Positions 25,012-34,085 are shown, counted from the stretch's first letter. The stretch is DNA of 64,000 nucleotides from Desulfobacteraceae bacterium (GCA_016844935.1 JAERTK010000069.1:1-64000); one strand, 5' to 3'. Notes: generated by a model not told the origin, from the letters alone. Made by a program: numbers and translations.

Positions 25012-25040
25012 TTGACCTGACCTATGATCTGGTCTATGCT
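25012..25040 (+). promoter_or_regulatory. Sigma-70 promoter of the toxin-antitoxin pair
   Basis: TTGACC (25012-25017), 17-base spacer, TATGCT (25035-25040). The spacer contains GACC/GGTC inverted arms, a likely place for autoregulation by the antitoxin. Confidence 0.55.
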
Positions 25041-25088
25041 AACCCCTGAATGGAAACAGTCTTGTGTAACAAAGGATTGGAGGAAAAA

Positions 25089-25325
25089 ATGCCCCCACAA
25101 ATCAACATTTATGAAGCCAAAACGGCATTTTCCAAACTGATAAACAGGGCCATTGCAGGAGAGGAGATTATTATTGCAAGGGCCGGAAAACCGGTGGCAA
25201 AGCTTGTGGCGTTTCAAGCGCCTGAGCTTGATCGTACTCCCGGCTCAGCGAAAGGGAAGATTACCATTTCGGGGGACTTTGACGCGCCGCTACCTGAGGA
25301 TATCCTTGAGGCTTTTTCCAAATGA
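25089..25325 (+). CDS. Antitoxin, Phd/YefM family
   Basis: A 78-residue antitoxin. Its N-terminal INIYEAKTAFSKLINRAIAGEEIIIARAGKPVA region matches the Phd/YefM DNA-binding fold (strand, helix, helix, strand). The C-terminal tail (DAPLPEDILEAF) is the usual toxin-binding segment for VapC-type partners. The ATG at 25089 follows GGAGGAAA; a longer frame from 25050 lacks such a site. It overlaps the toxin gene by 4 bases and is probably autoregulated. Confidence 0.88.
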   Translation: MPPQINIYEAKTAFSKLINRAIAGEEIIIARAGKPVAKLVAFQAPELDRTPGSAKGKITISGDFDAPLPEDILEAFSK

Positions 25326-25708
25326 AATATATTTTGGATACGCATGCATTTCTATGGTTTATTTGTGAGGATAAGCAATTATCGCGTAATGCCTGCGACA
25401 TCATCAGAAAACGCGATAATGAGATCTATTTCAGCGCCGGCAGTGCATGGGAAATTTCCATCAAAACAGGCCTGGGAAGGTTGTCCATTCGAGAAGAACT
25501 GGAGTCTTTTCTGATTGACCAGTTGGCTGTAAATCGAACGCTGTCATTACCGATCACGCTCTCTCATGCAGCCTTCACGCGCAACCTGCCTACTATTCAT
25601 AAGGATCCCTTTGATCGCATCCTGATTGCCCAATCCATTGTTGAAGATATGCCTCTGATTACGCGTGACCGGACCATGGGAAAATATGATGTAAAAGTGG
25701 TTTGGTGA
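25322..25708 (+). CDS. PIN-domain ribonuclease toxin (VapC-like)
   Basis: A 128-residue PIN-domain toxin. Acidic residues of the Mg-dependent active site are visible: Asp in ILDTHAFLW near residue 6, Glu in SAWEISIK near residue 43, Asp in DPFDRILIAQ near residue 98, and Asp in ITRDRTMGKYD near residue 116. The family cleaves RNA, often tRNA. The start overlaps the antitoxin stop (ATGA), as usual for type II modules. It lies between phosphate-regulated genes but has its own promoter. Confidence 0.88.
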   Translation: MKYILDTHAFLWFICEDKQLSRNACDIIRKRDNEIYFSAGSAWEISIKTGLGRLSIREELESFLIDQLAVNRTLSLPITLSHAAFTRNLPTIHKDPFDRILIAQSIVEDMPLITRDRTMGKYDVKVVW

Positions 25709-25731
25709 CCCATCGATATATGGGATGGCCG

Positions 25732-26859
25732 TTAATGAACAGCAGGGGTCGGCACCTGTGGAAGTGTGACGGTAAAACAGGTTCCCGTCTTTCCGCTTGT
25801 TTCCGCACCGATGGTGCCACCCATTGACGCAATGAGTGTTTTTGAAGTGTAGAGGCCCAGGCCCATCCCCTTTGTTTTGTTTCTGACGTTTTCTCCCCTG
25901 TAGAATCGATCAAAAATTCTTTCCCTATCTTCTTCCGGTATCCCGGGCCCCATATCCGACACTTCTATCAGGGCCTCTTCCGCATTTCCCAGTCGGGACC
26001 GCACGGTAACAACCGACTTTTCAGGGCTGTATTTGAGGGCGTTTTCAACAAGGTTGCTGAGCGCCAGCTTCATGGCTGTGGCATTGAGGTGCATATGAGG
26101 AATGTTAGCCGCCTGTTCAAAATGTAAGCTGATACCTTTTTCCTGAGCCTGCTTTGAAAGGCCTGAAATAATATGATTTAGAATTTTTCCCACGGAAACC
26201 GGTTCCGCGGGCAGGGGACAGTCGCCGGACTCGAGCCTCAACAGAAGCAGCACCTCTTCCGTCAAGACGTTCAGGGAGCTGGAACATTCTTTGATAACAC
26301 CGGCACAATGCCGATATTTCTCAGGAGTAAGAGAACGATTTTCCACCATTCGTTTTGAAAATCCGCCGATCATCACCAGCTGATTCTTAAGCTCATGAAA
26401 GAGCATATTCTGAAAATCGGTCCGGCGGTTTTCTTTTGCTTCCAGCTGTTTAATTTGCACACTCAAATGCCGCTTCTTCATTTCCCTCCCGACCAGTCTG
26501 TCCACCTTGAGCATGACCTCCTTGACCGAAAAAGGTTTGGGGATATAATCATCCGCTCCCATCTCAATCCCTTTCAGCTTTTTTTCAGGGGAACCAAGAG
26601 CTGTGAGCATCATGATGGGAATTTCAGAAATGGTTTCCTGTTTGTGGTTGCGAACGAATTTACAGATCTGCCATCCATTCAGGCCGGGAAGCAGGATGTC
26701 TAAGAGAATCAAATCAGGCCTTTCAATCTCAATCAGGTGATTGGCGATGATACTGTTTAACGCTTTGGTGGTTTGATATCCATTTTTTTGGAGATTGTAC
26801 AGTAACAGGTGAAGCAGATCCTCGTCATCTTCCACAACCAGAATTTTGCCTTTTGACAT
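25732..26859 (-). CDS. Receiver - histidine kinase hybrid protein, predicted PhoB-controlled
   Basis: A 375-residue cytoplasmic protein with no membrane helix. An N-terminal receiver domain (1-125; Asp in LILLDILLPGLNG, Lys in PKPF) is followed by a coiled coil, a HisKA-like domain with FHELKNQLVMIGG (phosphoacceptor His) and a HATPase domain (LVENALKYS N-box, GMGLGLYTSK). This order, receiver first, makes the kinase activity likely to be controlled by phosphorylation from another kinase. The closest output is not encoded beside it. PhoB-type promoter P8 lies 65-120 bases upstream, so it may add a second layer to phosphate signalling. Confidence 0.82.
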   Translation of the reverse strand: MSKGKILVVEDDEDLLHLLLYNLQKNGYQTTKALNSIIANHLIEIERPDLILLDILLPGLNGWQICKFVRNHKQETISEIPIMMLTALGSPEKKLKGIEMGADDYIPKPFSVKEVMLKVDRLVGREMKKRHLSVQIKQLEAKENRRTDFQNMLFHELKNQLVMIGGFSKRMVENRSLTPEKYRHCAGVIKECSSSLNVLTEEVLLLLRLESGDCPLPAEPVSVGKILNHIISGLSKQAQEKGISLHFEQAANIPHMHLNATAMKLALSNLVENALKYSPEKSVVTVRSRLGNAEEALIEVSDMGPGIPEEDRERIFDRFYRGENVRNKTKGMGLGLYTSKTLIASMGGTIGAETSGKTGTCFTVTLPQVPTPAVH

Positions 26860-26923
26860 AAATTGTTTCCTCTAAAGGGTTTCCTTTTTTGCACTCTGGC
26901 CAACCAAGACCATGATCACATGA

Positions 26924-26977
26924 AATCTAAGAAAGCCATGTTAAATCCCGGTTAGAAACAGATTAAATTCCTATTAT
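26924..26977 (-). promoter_or_regulatory. PhoB-type promoter P8
   Basis: Minus-strand units ATAAT 26977, TTAAT 26966, CTAAC 26955 and TTAAC 26944, 11 bases apart, with TAGATT (26929-26924) at the 15-base offset. It reads into the receiver-kinase gene. Confidence 0.65.
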
Positions 26978-27006
26978 GTTATGGTCACAGAAACCCTTGC
27001 GGAATT

Positions 27007-27049
27007 CTAATATTCGCCAAATGATTTTCTAATAATTGCCACCTATGCT
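27007..27049 (+). promoter_or_regulatory. PhoB-type promoter P9 (upstream pst promoter)
   Basis: Units CTAAT 27007, CAAAT 27018 and CTAAT 27029 with TATGCT at 27044-27049. It is in tandem with the stronger-looking P10. Confidence 0.5.
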
Positions 27050-27133
27050 GGTTCCTTTCATGAATGAGGTAACGATAAGAAGGAAGGGTGAATAATCGTT
27101 AAAAGCAATGAAAGGAGGTGCTGAACAGAGGAG

Positions 27134-27187
27134 CTAACCAGATATTAACATAGCGCTAACAAAAATCTAACAATTCAAAACTAAGTT
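27134..27187 (+). promoter_or_regulatory. PhoB-type promoter P10 of the pst operon
   Basis: Four good units, CTAAC 27134, TTAAC 27145, CTAAC 27156 and CTAAC 27167, all 11 bases apart, with TAAGTT at 27182-27187. This is the clearest site in the window and lies 88 bases before pstS, which validates the pattern as PhoB-type. Confidence 0.8.
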
Positions 27188-27274
27188 TTGCCCCAAGAAA
27201 ACTGCGGTTGATGATCTCAACCAAAAAGAAAATGTGAACTTGGTGCAAAGACTGACAAATTTATGGAGGAAAAA

Positions 27275-28093
27275 ATGAAAATCAAAGGTATTGCAGTTCT
27301 GACATTTCTCGTAACAGTCCTTTTTGCGGTACATTCTGCATTGGCCGGAAACATTGTGATTAAAGGGTCCACTACCGTGCTGCCCATCGCCCAGAAGGTT
27401 TCTGAAGCCTACATGAAACAGAATCCCGACATTAAAATATCCATCTCAGGCGGTGGTTCCGGAAACGGCATGAAAGCACTCATCGACGGCTCAACGGATA
27501 TCGCCGACAGCTCCCGCTTCATTAAAGGAAAGGAAGTGAGCCTGGCTGTCAAAAAGAAGGTCTATCCGGTTCCCTTTGCCGTTGCCTATGACTGCATTGT
27601 GCCGGTGGTCCATCCCACAAACCCCATGGTCAACATCACCATGGCACAGCTTAAAGACATCTATATGGGAAAGATAAAGAACTGGAAGGAAATCGGCGGT
27701 CCTGACCGGCCGGTTGTGGTCATTAGCAGGGACACGTCATCCGGTACCTATGAGGTGTGGCATAAGAAGGTCATGAAAAAGAAACGGGTATTTCCGGGGG
27801 CTTTGCTCCAGGCATCCAATGGCGCGGTGAGCCAGGCAGTGGCAAAGAATAAAAACGCCGTCGGGTATATCGGTATCGGGTACATGACCAAAGACGTAAA
27901 ACCGTTGATGGTCAACCGGATTGTCGGTTCGGCTGCCACAACTTTGAACGGTACCTACCCCATCAGTCGCCCGTTGTTCATGTTCACACCGGGATGGCCC
28001 AAAGGGGATGTGCTGAATTTCATCAATTTTGTGATAAACCCTGAAAAAGGCCAGAAATACGTGGCTGAGGCGGGTTATGTTCCCCTGTATTGA
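27275..28093 (+). CDS. pstS: Phosphate-binding protein PstS
   Basis: A 272-residue periplasmic protein with a Sec signal peptide ending SALA near residue 25. Phosphate-binding segments are IKGSTTVLPIAQ at the mature N-terminus, GGGSGNGMKA, DSSR, and SRDTSSGTYEVW. The start at 27275 follows GGAGGAAAAA; the ATG at 27263 lies in the ribosome-binding site. First gene of pstSCAB-phoU, driven by P9/P10. Confidence 0.95.
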   Translation: MKIKGIAVLTFLVTVLFAVHSALAGNIVIKGSTTVLPIAQKVSEAYMKQNPDIKISISGGGSGNGMKALIDGSTDIADSSRFIKGKEVSLAVKKKVYPVPFAVAYDCIVPVVHPTNPMVNITMAQLKDIYMGKIKNWKEIGGPDRPVVVISRDTSSGTYEVWHKKVMKKKRVFPGALLQASNGAVSQAVAKNKNAVGYIGIGYMTKDVKPLMVNRIVGSAATTLNGTYPISRPLFMFTPGWPKGDVLNFINFVINPEKGQKYVAEAGYVPLY

Positions 28094-28120
28094 TTGTGGT
28101 TTACGGTTAAAGGATTTCGT

Positions 28121-29032
28121 ATGTTAGCGGGCAGGCAAACGGGAAAAGGGCGCATAAAGAGAGAGAAAGCCATCCGGTTTCTCTTTTTCGGAATCGCTCT
28201 GGCTTCCATTACGACCCTCTTCATGATCGCTCTTTTTTTGTTTGCGGAAGGCATCCCCATTTTCAAAGACGTATCGGTTACCGACTTTGTATTTGGAGAA
28301 TACTGGTACCCCACTGACGACCCACCTGAATTTGGCATCTTTCCCCTGATTCTGGCTTCCATTGCGGTAACCCTGGTTTCATCAGCGATCTCGGTCCCTT
28401 TAGGCGTTTTAACCGCCCTTTATCTGGCGGAAGGTGCCTCGGCAAAGGTTCGTGAATGGGTCAAGCCGGTGGTTGAACTTCTGGCAGCGCTACCATCTGT
28501 GGTGATCGGTTTTTTCGGAATGGTCCTTGTGGCGCCTGTTCTTCAGGAAATATTGGATATCCCAACGGGACTCAACCTCTTTAATGCTTCTCTGATGCTC
28601 GCTTTCATGTCCATCCCCACCATCTGCAGCCTCTCTGAAGACGCCATTTTCAGCGTTCCCATAGAGCTGAAGGAAGCATCCCTCGCCTTGGGCGCCACCC
28701 ATTGGGAGACCATCGCGCGGGTCATTTTCCCCGCATCCATTTCCGGAATATGCACGGCCGTCATTTTGGGAATGTCAAGGGCCATGGGGGAAACCATGGT
28801 GGTGCTCATGGTGGCCGGCGGTGCCGCCATGATCCCCACCTCCCTCTTTGATCCGGTCAGGCCCATGCCGGCCAGCATCGCGGCGGAGATGGCGGAAGCC
28901 CCGTTTCAAGGTGATCACTACTACGCCCTTTTTGCCACCGCCATCATACTGTTTTTGTTCACACTGGCTTTCAATGTGGTCGCAGAACAGATTTCACACC
29001 GGTACCGGCAGGTGGGGGCGGCAACACTTTAA
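28121..29032 (+). CDS. pstC: Phosphate ABC transporter permease PstC
   Basis: A 303-residue inner-membrane permease with six membrane helices. The EAxxxLGATHWETIARVIFPAS loop is the ATPase-docking EAA motif, and the ELLAALPSVVIGFFG segment is typical of PstC. The ATG at 28121 follows AAAGGA by seven bases; the TTG directly after the pstS stop gives a longer, less likely form. Forms the channel with PstA. Confidence 0.92.
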   Translation: MLAGRQTGKGRIKREKAIRFLFFGIALASITTLFMIALFLFAEGIPIFKDVSVTDFVFGEYWYPTDDPPEFGIFPLILASIAVTLVSSAISVPLGVLTALYLAEGASAKVREWVKPVVELLAALPSVVIGFFGMVLVAPVLQEILDIPTGLNLFNASLMLAFMSIPTICSLSEDAIFSVPIELKEASLALGATHWETIARVIFPASISGICTAVILGMSRAMGETMVVLMVAGGAAMIPTSLFDPVRPMPASIAAEMAEAPFQGDHYYALFATAIILFLFTLAFNVVAEQISHRYRQVGAATL

Positions 29033-29050
29033 TGGATACGGATTGAAAAG

Positions 29051-29929
29051 ATGAACGGGATGAACCATAAAGAGGGCGTTCAATTCCGCAGGCGATTCAT
29101 ACAGGCGGGGATGTTCTCCCTTTTCAAAATTTCGGCCGCCATTAACGGTGCGGCCCTTCTGGTGGTGGTCTATTTCCTCGTTTCAAGAGGATGGCGGGCC
29201 ATAAACTGGACGTTTCTCACCCAGCCTCCCGTGGATTCCATGACAAAGGGGGGGATTCTCCCCTGTATCGTTGGAACCCTGTGTCTCGCCATCGGCGCCA
29301 TCGCCGTGGCCCTTCCCATCGGAGTGGCATCCGCCATATATCTGAACGAATATGCACGCCCGGGACGGATCGTTCGTATTATCCGATTGGGCATCAATAA
29401 TCTGGCCGGTGTTCCTTCGGTGGTGTTCGGGCTTTTCGGATTGGCTTTTTTCGTGGTATATTTAGACATGGGGGTGAGCATCCTTGCCGGGTCCCTGACC
29501 CTGGGAGCACTGACCCTGCCGGTGATTATCGGTTCAACGGAAGAGGCCCTCCGGGCGGTTCCGGATACCTACCGGGAAGCGTCACTGGGTTTGGGCGCCA
29601 CCAAATGGCAGACCATTTACAGGGTGGTTCTTCCCGCCGCCCTTCCGGGGATTCTCACCGGCACCATTCTGGGGATCAGCCGGGCGGCAGGAGAAACCGC
29701 GCCCATCATGTTTACGGCGGCGGTGTTCTACACCCCATCGCTTCCCACATCCATATTTGATGAAATCATGGCGCTCCCCTATCATATCTATGTGCTGGCG
29801 ACGGCCGGTACGGATATTGAGGCCACACGGCCCCTTCAGTATGGAACGGCTCTTGTGCTGATTGTTCTGGTACTCGGCCTGAACCTGATTGCCATTTTAT
29901 ATCGGTCGCGGCTCAGGAAAAAAAGATGA
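29051..29929 (+). CDS. pstA: Phosphate ABC transporter permease PstA
   Basis: A 292-residue permease with six membrane helices. The EAA-type docking loop is YREASLGLGATKWQTIYRVVLPAALPG, and NLAGVPSVVFGLFG is the conserved PstA segment. ATG 29051 is used; 29060 is an alternative in the same frame. It follows pstC by 18 bases. Confidence 0.92.
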   Translation: MNGMNHKEGVQFRRRFIQAGMFSLFKISAAINGAALLVVVYFLVSRGWRAINWTFLTQPPVDSMTKGGILPCIVGTLCLAIGAIAVALPIGVASAIYLNEYARPGRIVRIIRLGINNLAGVPSVVFGLFGLAFFVVYLDMGVSILAGSLTLGALTLPVIIGSTEEALRAVPDTYREASLGLGATKWQTIYRVVLPAALPGILTGTILGISRAAGETAPIMFTAAVFYTPSLPTSIFDEIMALPYHIYVLATAGTDIEATRPLQYGTALVLIVLVLGLNLIAILYRSRLRKKR

Positions 29930-29956
29930 TCGAACGGATTTAGGATTTTTTTGCAT

Positions 29957-30718
29957 ATGGATAATTCGCCGAAGATGTCAGCGCAGGATCTCGATTTTTA
30001 TTACGACGATTTTCACGCCCTTCACGGTATTTCACTGGATTTTCATGAAAAGCAGGTGACGGCCCTCATCGGTCCATCCGGCTGCGGAAAAAGTACCCTG
30101 TTGCGGTGCTTAAACAGGATGAACGATCTCATTCCCTACAGCCGGGCCCATGGGAAGGTGATTCTGGACGGTATGGACATCTACGACGCAAACGTGGATG
30201 TGGTAACATTGCGCCGGCATGTGGGCATGGTCTTTCAGAAACCGAACCCCTTTCCCAAAACCATCTTTGAAAATGTGGCCTATGGATTGCGTGTGAACGG
30301 TATGAAAGAGAGAGGATTTCTCAATGAAAGGGTCGAGACCAGTTTGAAACAGGCGGCTTTGTGGGAAGAGGTGAAAGACCGTCTAAGTGATTCCGCCCTG
30401 GGTCTTTCCGGAGGGCAGCAGCAGCGGCTCTGCATCGCCCGGGCACTGGCGGTGGCGCCGGAAGTGCTCCTCATGGATGAACCGGCGTCGGCGCTGGACC
30501 CCATCGCCACCCAGAAAATCGAAGAGTTGATCCATGAACTTAAGGAAAGCTATACCATTATTATTGTAACCCATAACATGCAGCAGGCGGCAAGGGTGTC
30601 GGATGTGACGGCTTTCTTTTACCTGGGAAAACTGATTGAAGCGGACCTGACCGAGACGCTCTTTACTCGGCCGAAACTGCAGCAGACGTCGGACTATATT
30701 ACCGGTAGATTCGGTTAA
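29957..30718 (+). CDS. pstB: Phosphate ABC transporter ATPase PstB
   Basis: A 253-residue ABC ATPase of normal PstB length. Walker A is GPSGCGKST near residue 41, the Q-loop is in [12 protein letters not shown] (characteristic of PstB), the signature is LSGGQQQRL, Walker B is [13 protein letters not shown], and the switch His is in [13 protein letters not shown]. The start at 29957 follows pstA closely. It supplies energy for phosphate import and couples to PhoU. Confidence 0.95.
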   Translation: MDNSPKMSAQDLDFYYDDFHALHGISLDFHEKQVTALIGPSGCGKSTLLRCLNRMNDLIPYSRAHGKVILDGMDIYDANVDVVTLRRHVGMVFQKPNPFPKTIFENVAYGLRVNGMKERGFLNERVETSLKQAALWEEVKDRLSDSALGLSGGQQQRLCIARALAVAPEVLLMDEPASALDPIATQKIEELIHELKESYTIIIVTHNMQQAARVSDVTAFFYLGKLIEADLTETLFTRPKLQQTSDYITGRFG

Positions 30719-30735
30719 GCTGTGAGGAAATTCTT

Positions 30736-31410
30736 ATGAAACGGCATTTGGAAAAAGAACTGTCGGGCCTGAAAAAACGGATTCTTTCCCTCGGGGCCAT
30801 GGCCGAAGAACGGGTGCGAATGACCATCCGGGCGTTTGAGACAAGGGATGGTGGACTGGCACGAAAGGTCATCGAATCCGACAGGGATATTGACGAGGCG
30901 GAAGTGGAAGTGGAAGAAGAATGCCTGAAGATTATTGCACTCCATCAACCGGTTGCAGTGGATTTAAGGTTTATCAATATCGTCATAAAGATCAACAATG
31001 ACCTTGAACGCGTGGGGGATGAGGCGGTCAATATTGCAGAGCGTGTGGAGAATATATCCCAGCGCATGCCCCTTTCATTTCCCTTCGATTTTTCGGCCAT
31101 GGCCGAAAAAGCAGAGGCCATGCTCAAGAACAGCCTGGATGCACTGGTAAACCAGGATGTGGATTTGGCCTACAAGGTGTGCCTTGACGATGATGAGGTT
31201 GACGGCATGAATGGGATGATTTACGATCAAGTTAAGGACGCGGTGAAACTTCAGCCGGATCGGGCGGGCTACCTGCTCAACCTTATGCTGATTGGCCGCC
31301 ACCTGGAACGGATCGCGGATCACGCCACCAACATTGCCGAGGAAGTGATCTATATGATCGAAGGCGAGATATTCAGGCACAAACAAAAAAAAGCCATGAC
31401 GCCGCGCTGA
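30736..31410 (+). CDS. phoU: Phosphate signalling protein PhoU
   Basis: A 224-residue protein made of two three-helix repeats. Each carries the metal-binding motif of PhoU: NDLERVGDEAVNIAE near residue 90 and HLERIADHATNIAEE near residue 195. It mediates repression of PhoR by PstSCAB when phosphate is plentiful. Last gene of the pst operon and convergent with phoR. Confidence 0.95.
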   Translation: MKRHLEKELSGLKKRILSLGAMAEERVRMTIRAFETRDGGLARKVIESDRDIDEAEVEVEEECLKIIALHQPVAVDLRFINIVIKINNDLERVGDEAVNIAERVENISQRMPLSFPFDFSAMAEKAEAMLKNSLDALVNQDVDLAYKVCLDDDEVDGMNGMIYDQVKDAVKLQPDRAGYLLNLMLIGRHLERIADHATNIAEEVIYMIEGEIFRHKQKKAMTPR

Positions 31411-31446
31411 CCGGTTTCACATCCCACCGACACTTTCTCATAAGGG

Positions 31447-33237
31447 TCAGATCACAGAAACCTGATTCACAGGGAGCCGAATTGAAAAAGTGCTCCCCTT
31501 TCCAAGGGTGCTCTCAACGGTAATATCACCGCCATGTGCCTGAACAATATGTTTGACAATGGCCAGCCCCAGACCGGTTCCCCCCAATTGCCTGCTTCTT
31601 GCCTTATCCACGCGATAGAACCTCTCGAAAAGACGGGGCAGGTGTTTCTGAGCGATACCGCACCCGTGGTCCTGGACGGAGATGACGGTGAAATCTTTCT
31701 CGTTTGCGGCCTGTAACCGGATGGTTCCGCCATCATCACTGTATTTGACGGCATTGTCCAGGAGGTTCACGATGGCCTGTTCCAGCAGTGTCGGGTCAAC
31801 CTTTGCTTCGATGGAGTCGGCACAGGAAGTTTCGATCTTTATGTCCTTGTCGGCAACGGCCACATGACAGACCTGCAGTGCATTCTGCAGGATGTCATTT
31901 ATTCGGCTTTCAACAAGCAAAATCCCCTCTTTTTCCGACTCCTGCTCAATTTTGGACAGGTTCAGAAGGTCCTCGATGATCGCCTCCAGGCGATCCACAT
32001 GCTTTTCGATGATGCCCAGGAAGCGCGCGGCATCTTCAGGGTTATTGACAGCCCCGTCACGGAGTGTTTCAACAAAGCCCTTGATGGCGGTAATGGGGGT
32101 TTTTATTTCATGGGAGACGTTGGAGACGAAATCTCGCCGTATGTTTTCGAGCCTGCGAAGACGCGTTACGTCATTGAGTACGACGAGGGCGCCGATCTGC
32201 TGTCCCCCTTCCTCACGAAGTATGGTGCCGTGTCCGTTTACGAGCCCCTCCCCATCTGTGTTTATGGGGATGTCCCTTTCGATGGAGTCCCGGGCCAGCA
32301 GGGTTTCCTCCACGAACTTGTGCAATGCGGTGTTTCGGACCACCTCCCGTATGCCTCTACCCCGGGCTGCCGCCGGATCGCATTTCAAAATTCCTGCCGC
32401 TGCCTGGTTCATGTCGAGTATATGCCCTTCCATGTCCAGGGCGATAACCCCTTCAATCATGCTCGAAAATACGGCTTTCATTTCATTGCGCTGGCGGCTC
32501 GCCTGCTCTATCCGCAGGCGAAGGTCGTCTGCCATTCTGCTCAACGATTCGCAAAGACCCTCAACTTCTTCAGACGAACGTACGGACGGTTTGGGCAAGA
32601 AATAGCCGCCCGCGATGGTTTCGGCCCAGTGCTTGATCTGCTCCATGGGGCGCGTAATGCGGCGTGATACCAGAAGGCTGACAATTGCGGCAAACAGGGC
32701 TATCATCAGTCCTGCCAGCAAAACCTTAAACTGGATGGATTTCAGTGCGCTGTCAATGGCGCTTGTGGGAATTGAAGCCCTGACAACGGCGATGGTGCCG
32801 GACCCTTTTTCCATGGGGACAGCTACGTACATGAAATCTTTCTTGAGGGTAATGCTGTGCCTCAGGGAGGCGCCGCGATTTACTTTCAAGGCATCAAGGA
32901 ACTCAGGGCGGTCTGCATGGTTGTCCATGTGGGCCGGGTCTCTATGGGAATCACCCACAACCCTGCCTGAAGGGAGAATGACGGTCAGGCGGGTCAACGC
33001 CTGCATGCCCGATTTCTTTGCCAGTTGGTCTATGCCATTTATATCCAGGGGGTCGAATTTTCCTGAGATCTGCTCTTCAAAAAGGCGGGCGCGCGCTTCC
33101 AGGTCCGAGATGGTTTGTTCAATATAGAATTGCTTTATGGCGCTTGAGGTATACCATGTCACTGCCAGAAGAGAGACGAGGGTGATCAGCAGATAGGAAG
33201 GGAAGAGCTGCCAGAATAATCGTCTTTGAAGCGCCAT
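31447..33237 (-). CDS. phoR: Phosphate sensor histidine kinase PhoR
   Basis: A 596-residue kinase with two membrane helices (10-32 and about 168-188) enclosing a periplasmic domain, then HAMP (190-245), a PAS domain (about 250-350), HisKA with FVSNVSHEIKTPITAIKGF, and HATPase (LLDNAVKYSDD, GTGLGLAIVKHI). The PAS domain is the expected site of PhoU contact. The periplasmic domain is larger than in E. coli PhoR, which lacks one, and resembles the Bacillus form. Encoded 3 bases after phoB on the same strand. Confidence 0.92.
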   Translation of the reverse strand: MALQRRLFWQLFPSYLLITLVSLLAVTWYTSSAIKQFYIEQTISDLEARARLFEEQISGKFDPLDINGIDQLAKKSGMQALTRLTVILPSGRVVGDSHRDPAHMDNHADRPEFLDALKVNRGASLRHSITLKKDFMYVAVPMEKGSGTIAVVRASIPTSAIDSALKSIQFKVLLAGLMIALFAAIVSLLVSRRITRPMEQIKHWAETIAGGYFLPKPSVRSSEEVEGLCESLSRMADDLRLRIEQASRQRNEMKAVFSSMIEGVIALDMEGHILDMNQAAAGILKCDPAAARGRGIREVVRNTALHKFVEETLLARDSIERDIPINTDGEGLVNGHGTILREEGGQQIGALVVLNDVTRLRRLENIRRDFVSNVSHEIKTPITAIKGFVETLRDGAVNNPEDAARFLGIIEKHVDRLEAIIEDLLNLSKIEQESEKEGILLVESRINDILQNALQVCHVAVADKDIKIETSCADSIEAKVDPTLLEQAIVNLLDNAVKYSDDGGTIRLQAANEKDFTVISVQDHGCGIAQKHLPRLFERFYRVDKARSRQLGGTGLGLAIVKHIVQAHGGDITVESTLGKGSTFSIRLPVNQVSVI

Positions 33238-33240
33238 GGG

Positions 33241-33933
33241 CTATTCCTCCCTGAAACGATACCCCACACCCCGTACCGTTTCGATATGTTTTCCCGCTGA
33301 TCCCAGCTTTTTTCTGAGACCCACGATCTGCACGTCCACGGAACGGTCCGTGACAAAATAATCGCTCCCCCGCACCGCATCCACGATCTGGGAACGGGTG
33401 AACACCCAGCCCGGTCTTCGGACCAGGTAACTCAGGACGCCAAATTCGGTAAAGGTCAAATCCACCGGTCTGCCACCCACCCTGACCTCCCGGCGACCCG
33501 GATGGATAGCCAGGTTGTGGATCTTTACAATTTCGGAGTCGTCCTCGAGATCAACCGCTTTTCTTCGAAGCACGGCTTTTACTCTTGCGCCCAGGATTTT
33601 CGGACTGAAAGGTTTGGTGACATAGTCATCTGCGCCCAGCTCCAGGCCTGTCACAACGTCGGATTCCTCACCTTTGGCAGTCAACATCACAATGGGGATG
33701 TTCCGGGTTTCCGGATTATTCTTGAGGAATTTCGCCACCTCAAGGCCATCCATCCCGGGAAGCATCAGGTCCAGCACAATCAGGTCGGGGTGCTCAGAGA
33801 GTGCAATTTCCACGGCCCTTTCTCCGGTTGCGGCGCAGGCAACCCGATACCCTTCCTTTGAAAGGTTGAATCTCACCAACTCCAGTATGTCTTCTTCATC
33901 GTCCACTACCAGGATCTGTTCTTTGAGCATCAT
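33241..33933 (-). CDS. phoB: Phosphate response regulator PhoB
   Basis: A 230-residue OmpR-family regulator. Receiver: Asp in LIVLDLMLPGMDG, Lys in TKPFSPK. The C-terminal winged helix (about 135-228) includes RSQIVDAVRGSDYFVTDRSVDVQIVGLRKKLG. It is the presumed binder of the 11-base repeats listed as P1-P11. P11 in its own promoter implies autoregulation. Confidence 0.93.
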   Translation of the reverse strand: MMLKEQILVVDDEEDILELVRFNLSKEGYRVACAATGERAVEIALSEHPDLIVLDLMLPGMDGLEVAKFLKNNPETRNIPIVMLTAKGEESDVVTGLELGADDYVTKPFSPKILGARVKAVLRRKAVDLEDDSEIVKIHNLAIHPGRREVRVGGRPVDLTFTEFGVLSYLVRRPGWVFTRSQIVDAVRGSDYFVTDRSVDVQIVGLRKKLGSAGKHIETVRGVGYRFREE

Positions 33934-33965
33934 CTATCTCGCATATGAAATTTATGTTGAGACAT

Positions 33966-33997
33966 ACTTTAACGCCGATATGTTAGCATTTGGTTAG
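33966..33997 (-). promoter_or_regulatory. PhoB-type promoter P11 of phoBR
   Basis: Minus-strand CTAAC units start at 33997 and 33986, 11 apart, with TAAAGT (33971-33966) at the 15-base offset. The start codon of phoB is 33 bases further. Confidence 0.65.
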
Positions 33998-34085
33998 ATT
34001 GGTGAAATTTTTTTGATGGGTCCAGGGTAAATCTTCGAATTGTGCTGGAAAAAGGATCTGAAATTCCGGGCTCAGCCGAAAGGCT

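Larger units (their letters stand above)
26860..27274. other. 415-bp divergent control region
   Basis: Non-coding. It contains promoter P8 (minus), promoters P9 and P10 (plus) and a GGAGGAAAAA ribosome-binding site at 27265 for pstS. The 5' leader from P9 (about 27056-27274) contains an AAAGGAGGTGCTGA segment at 27112 not followed by a clear ORF. Confidence 0.65.

Noticed and set aside
31864-32667. Plus-strand ORF within phoR
   Set aside because: Antisense to the PAS/HAMP region of PhoR; no plausible start signal.
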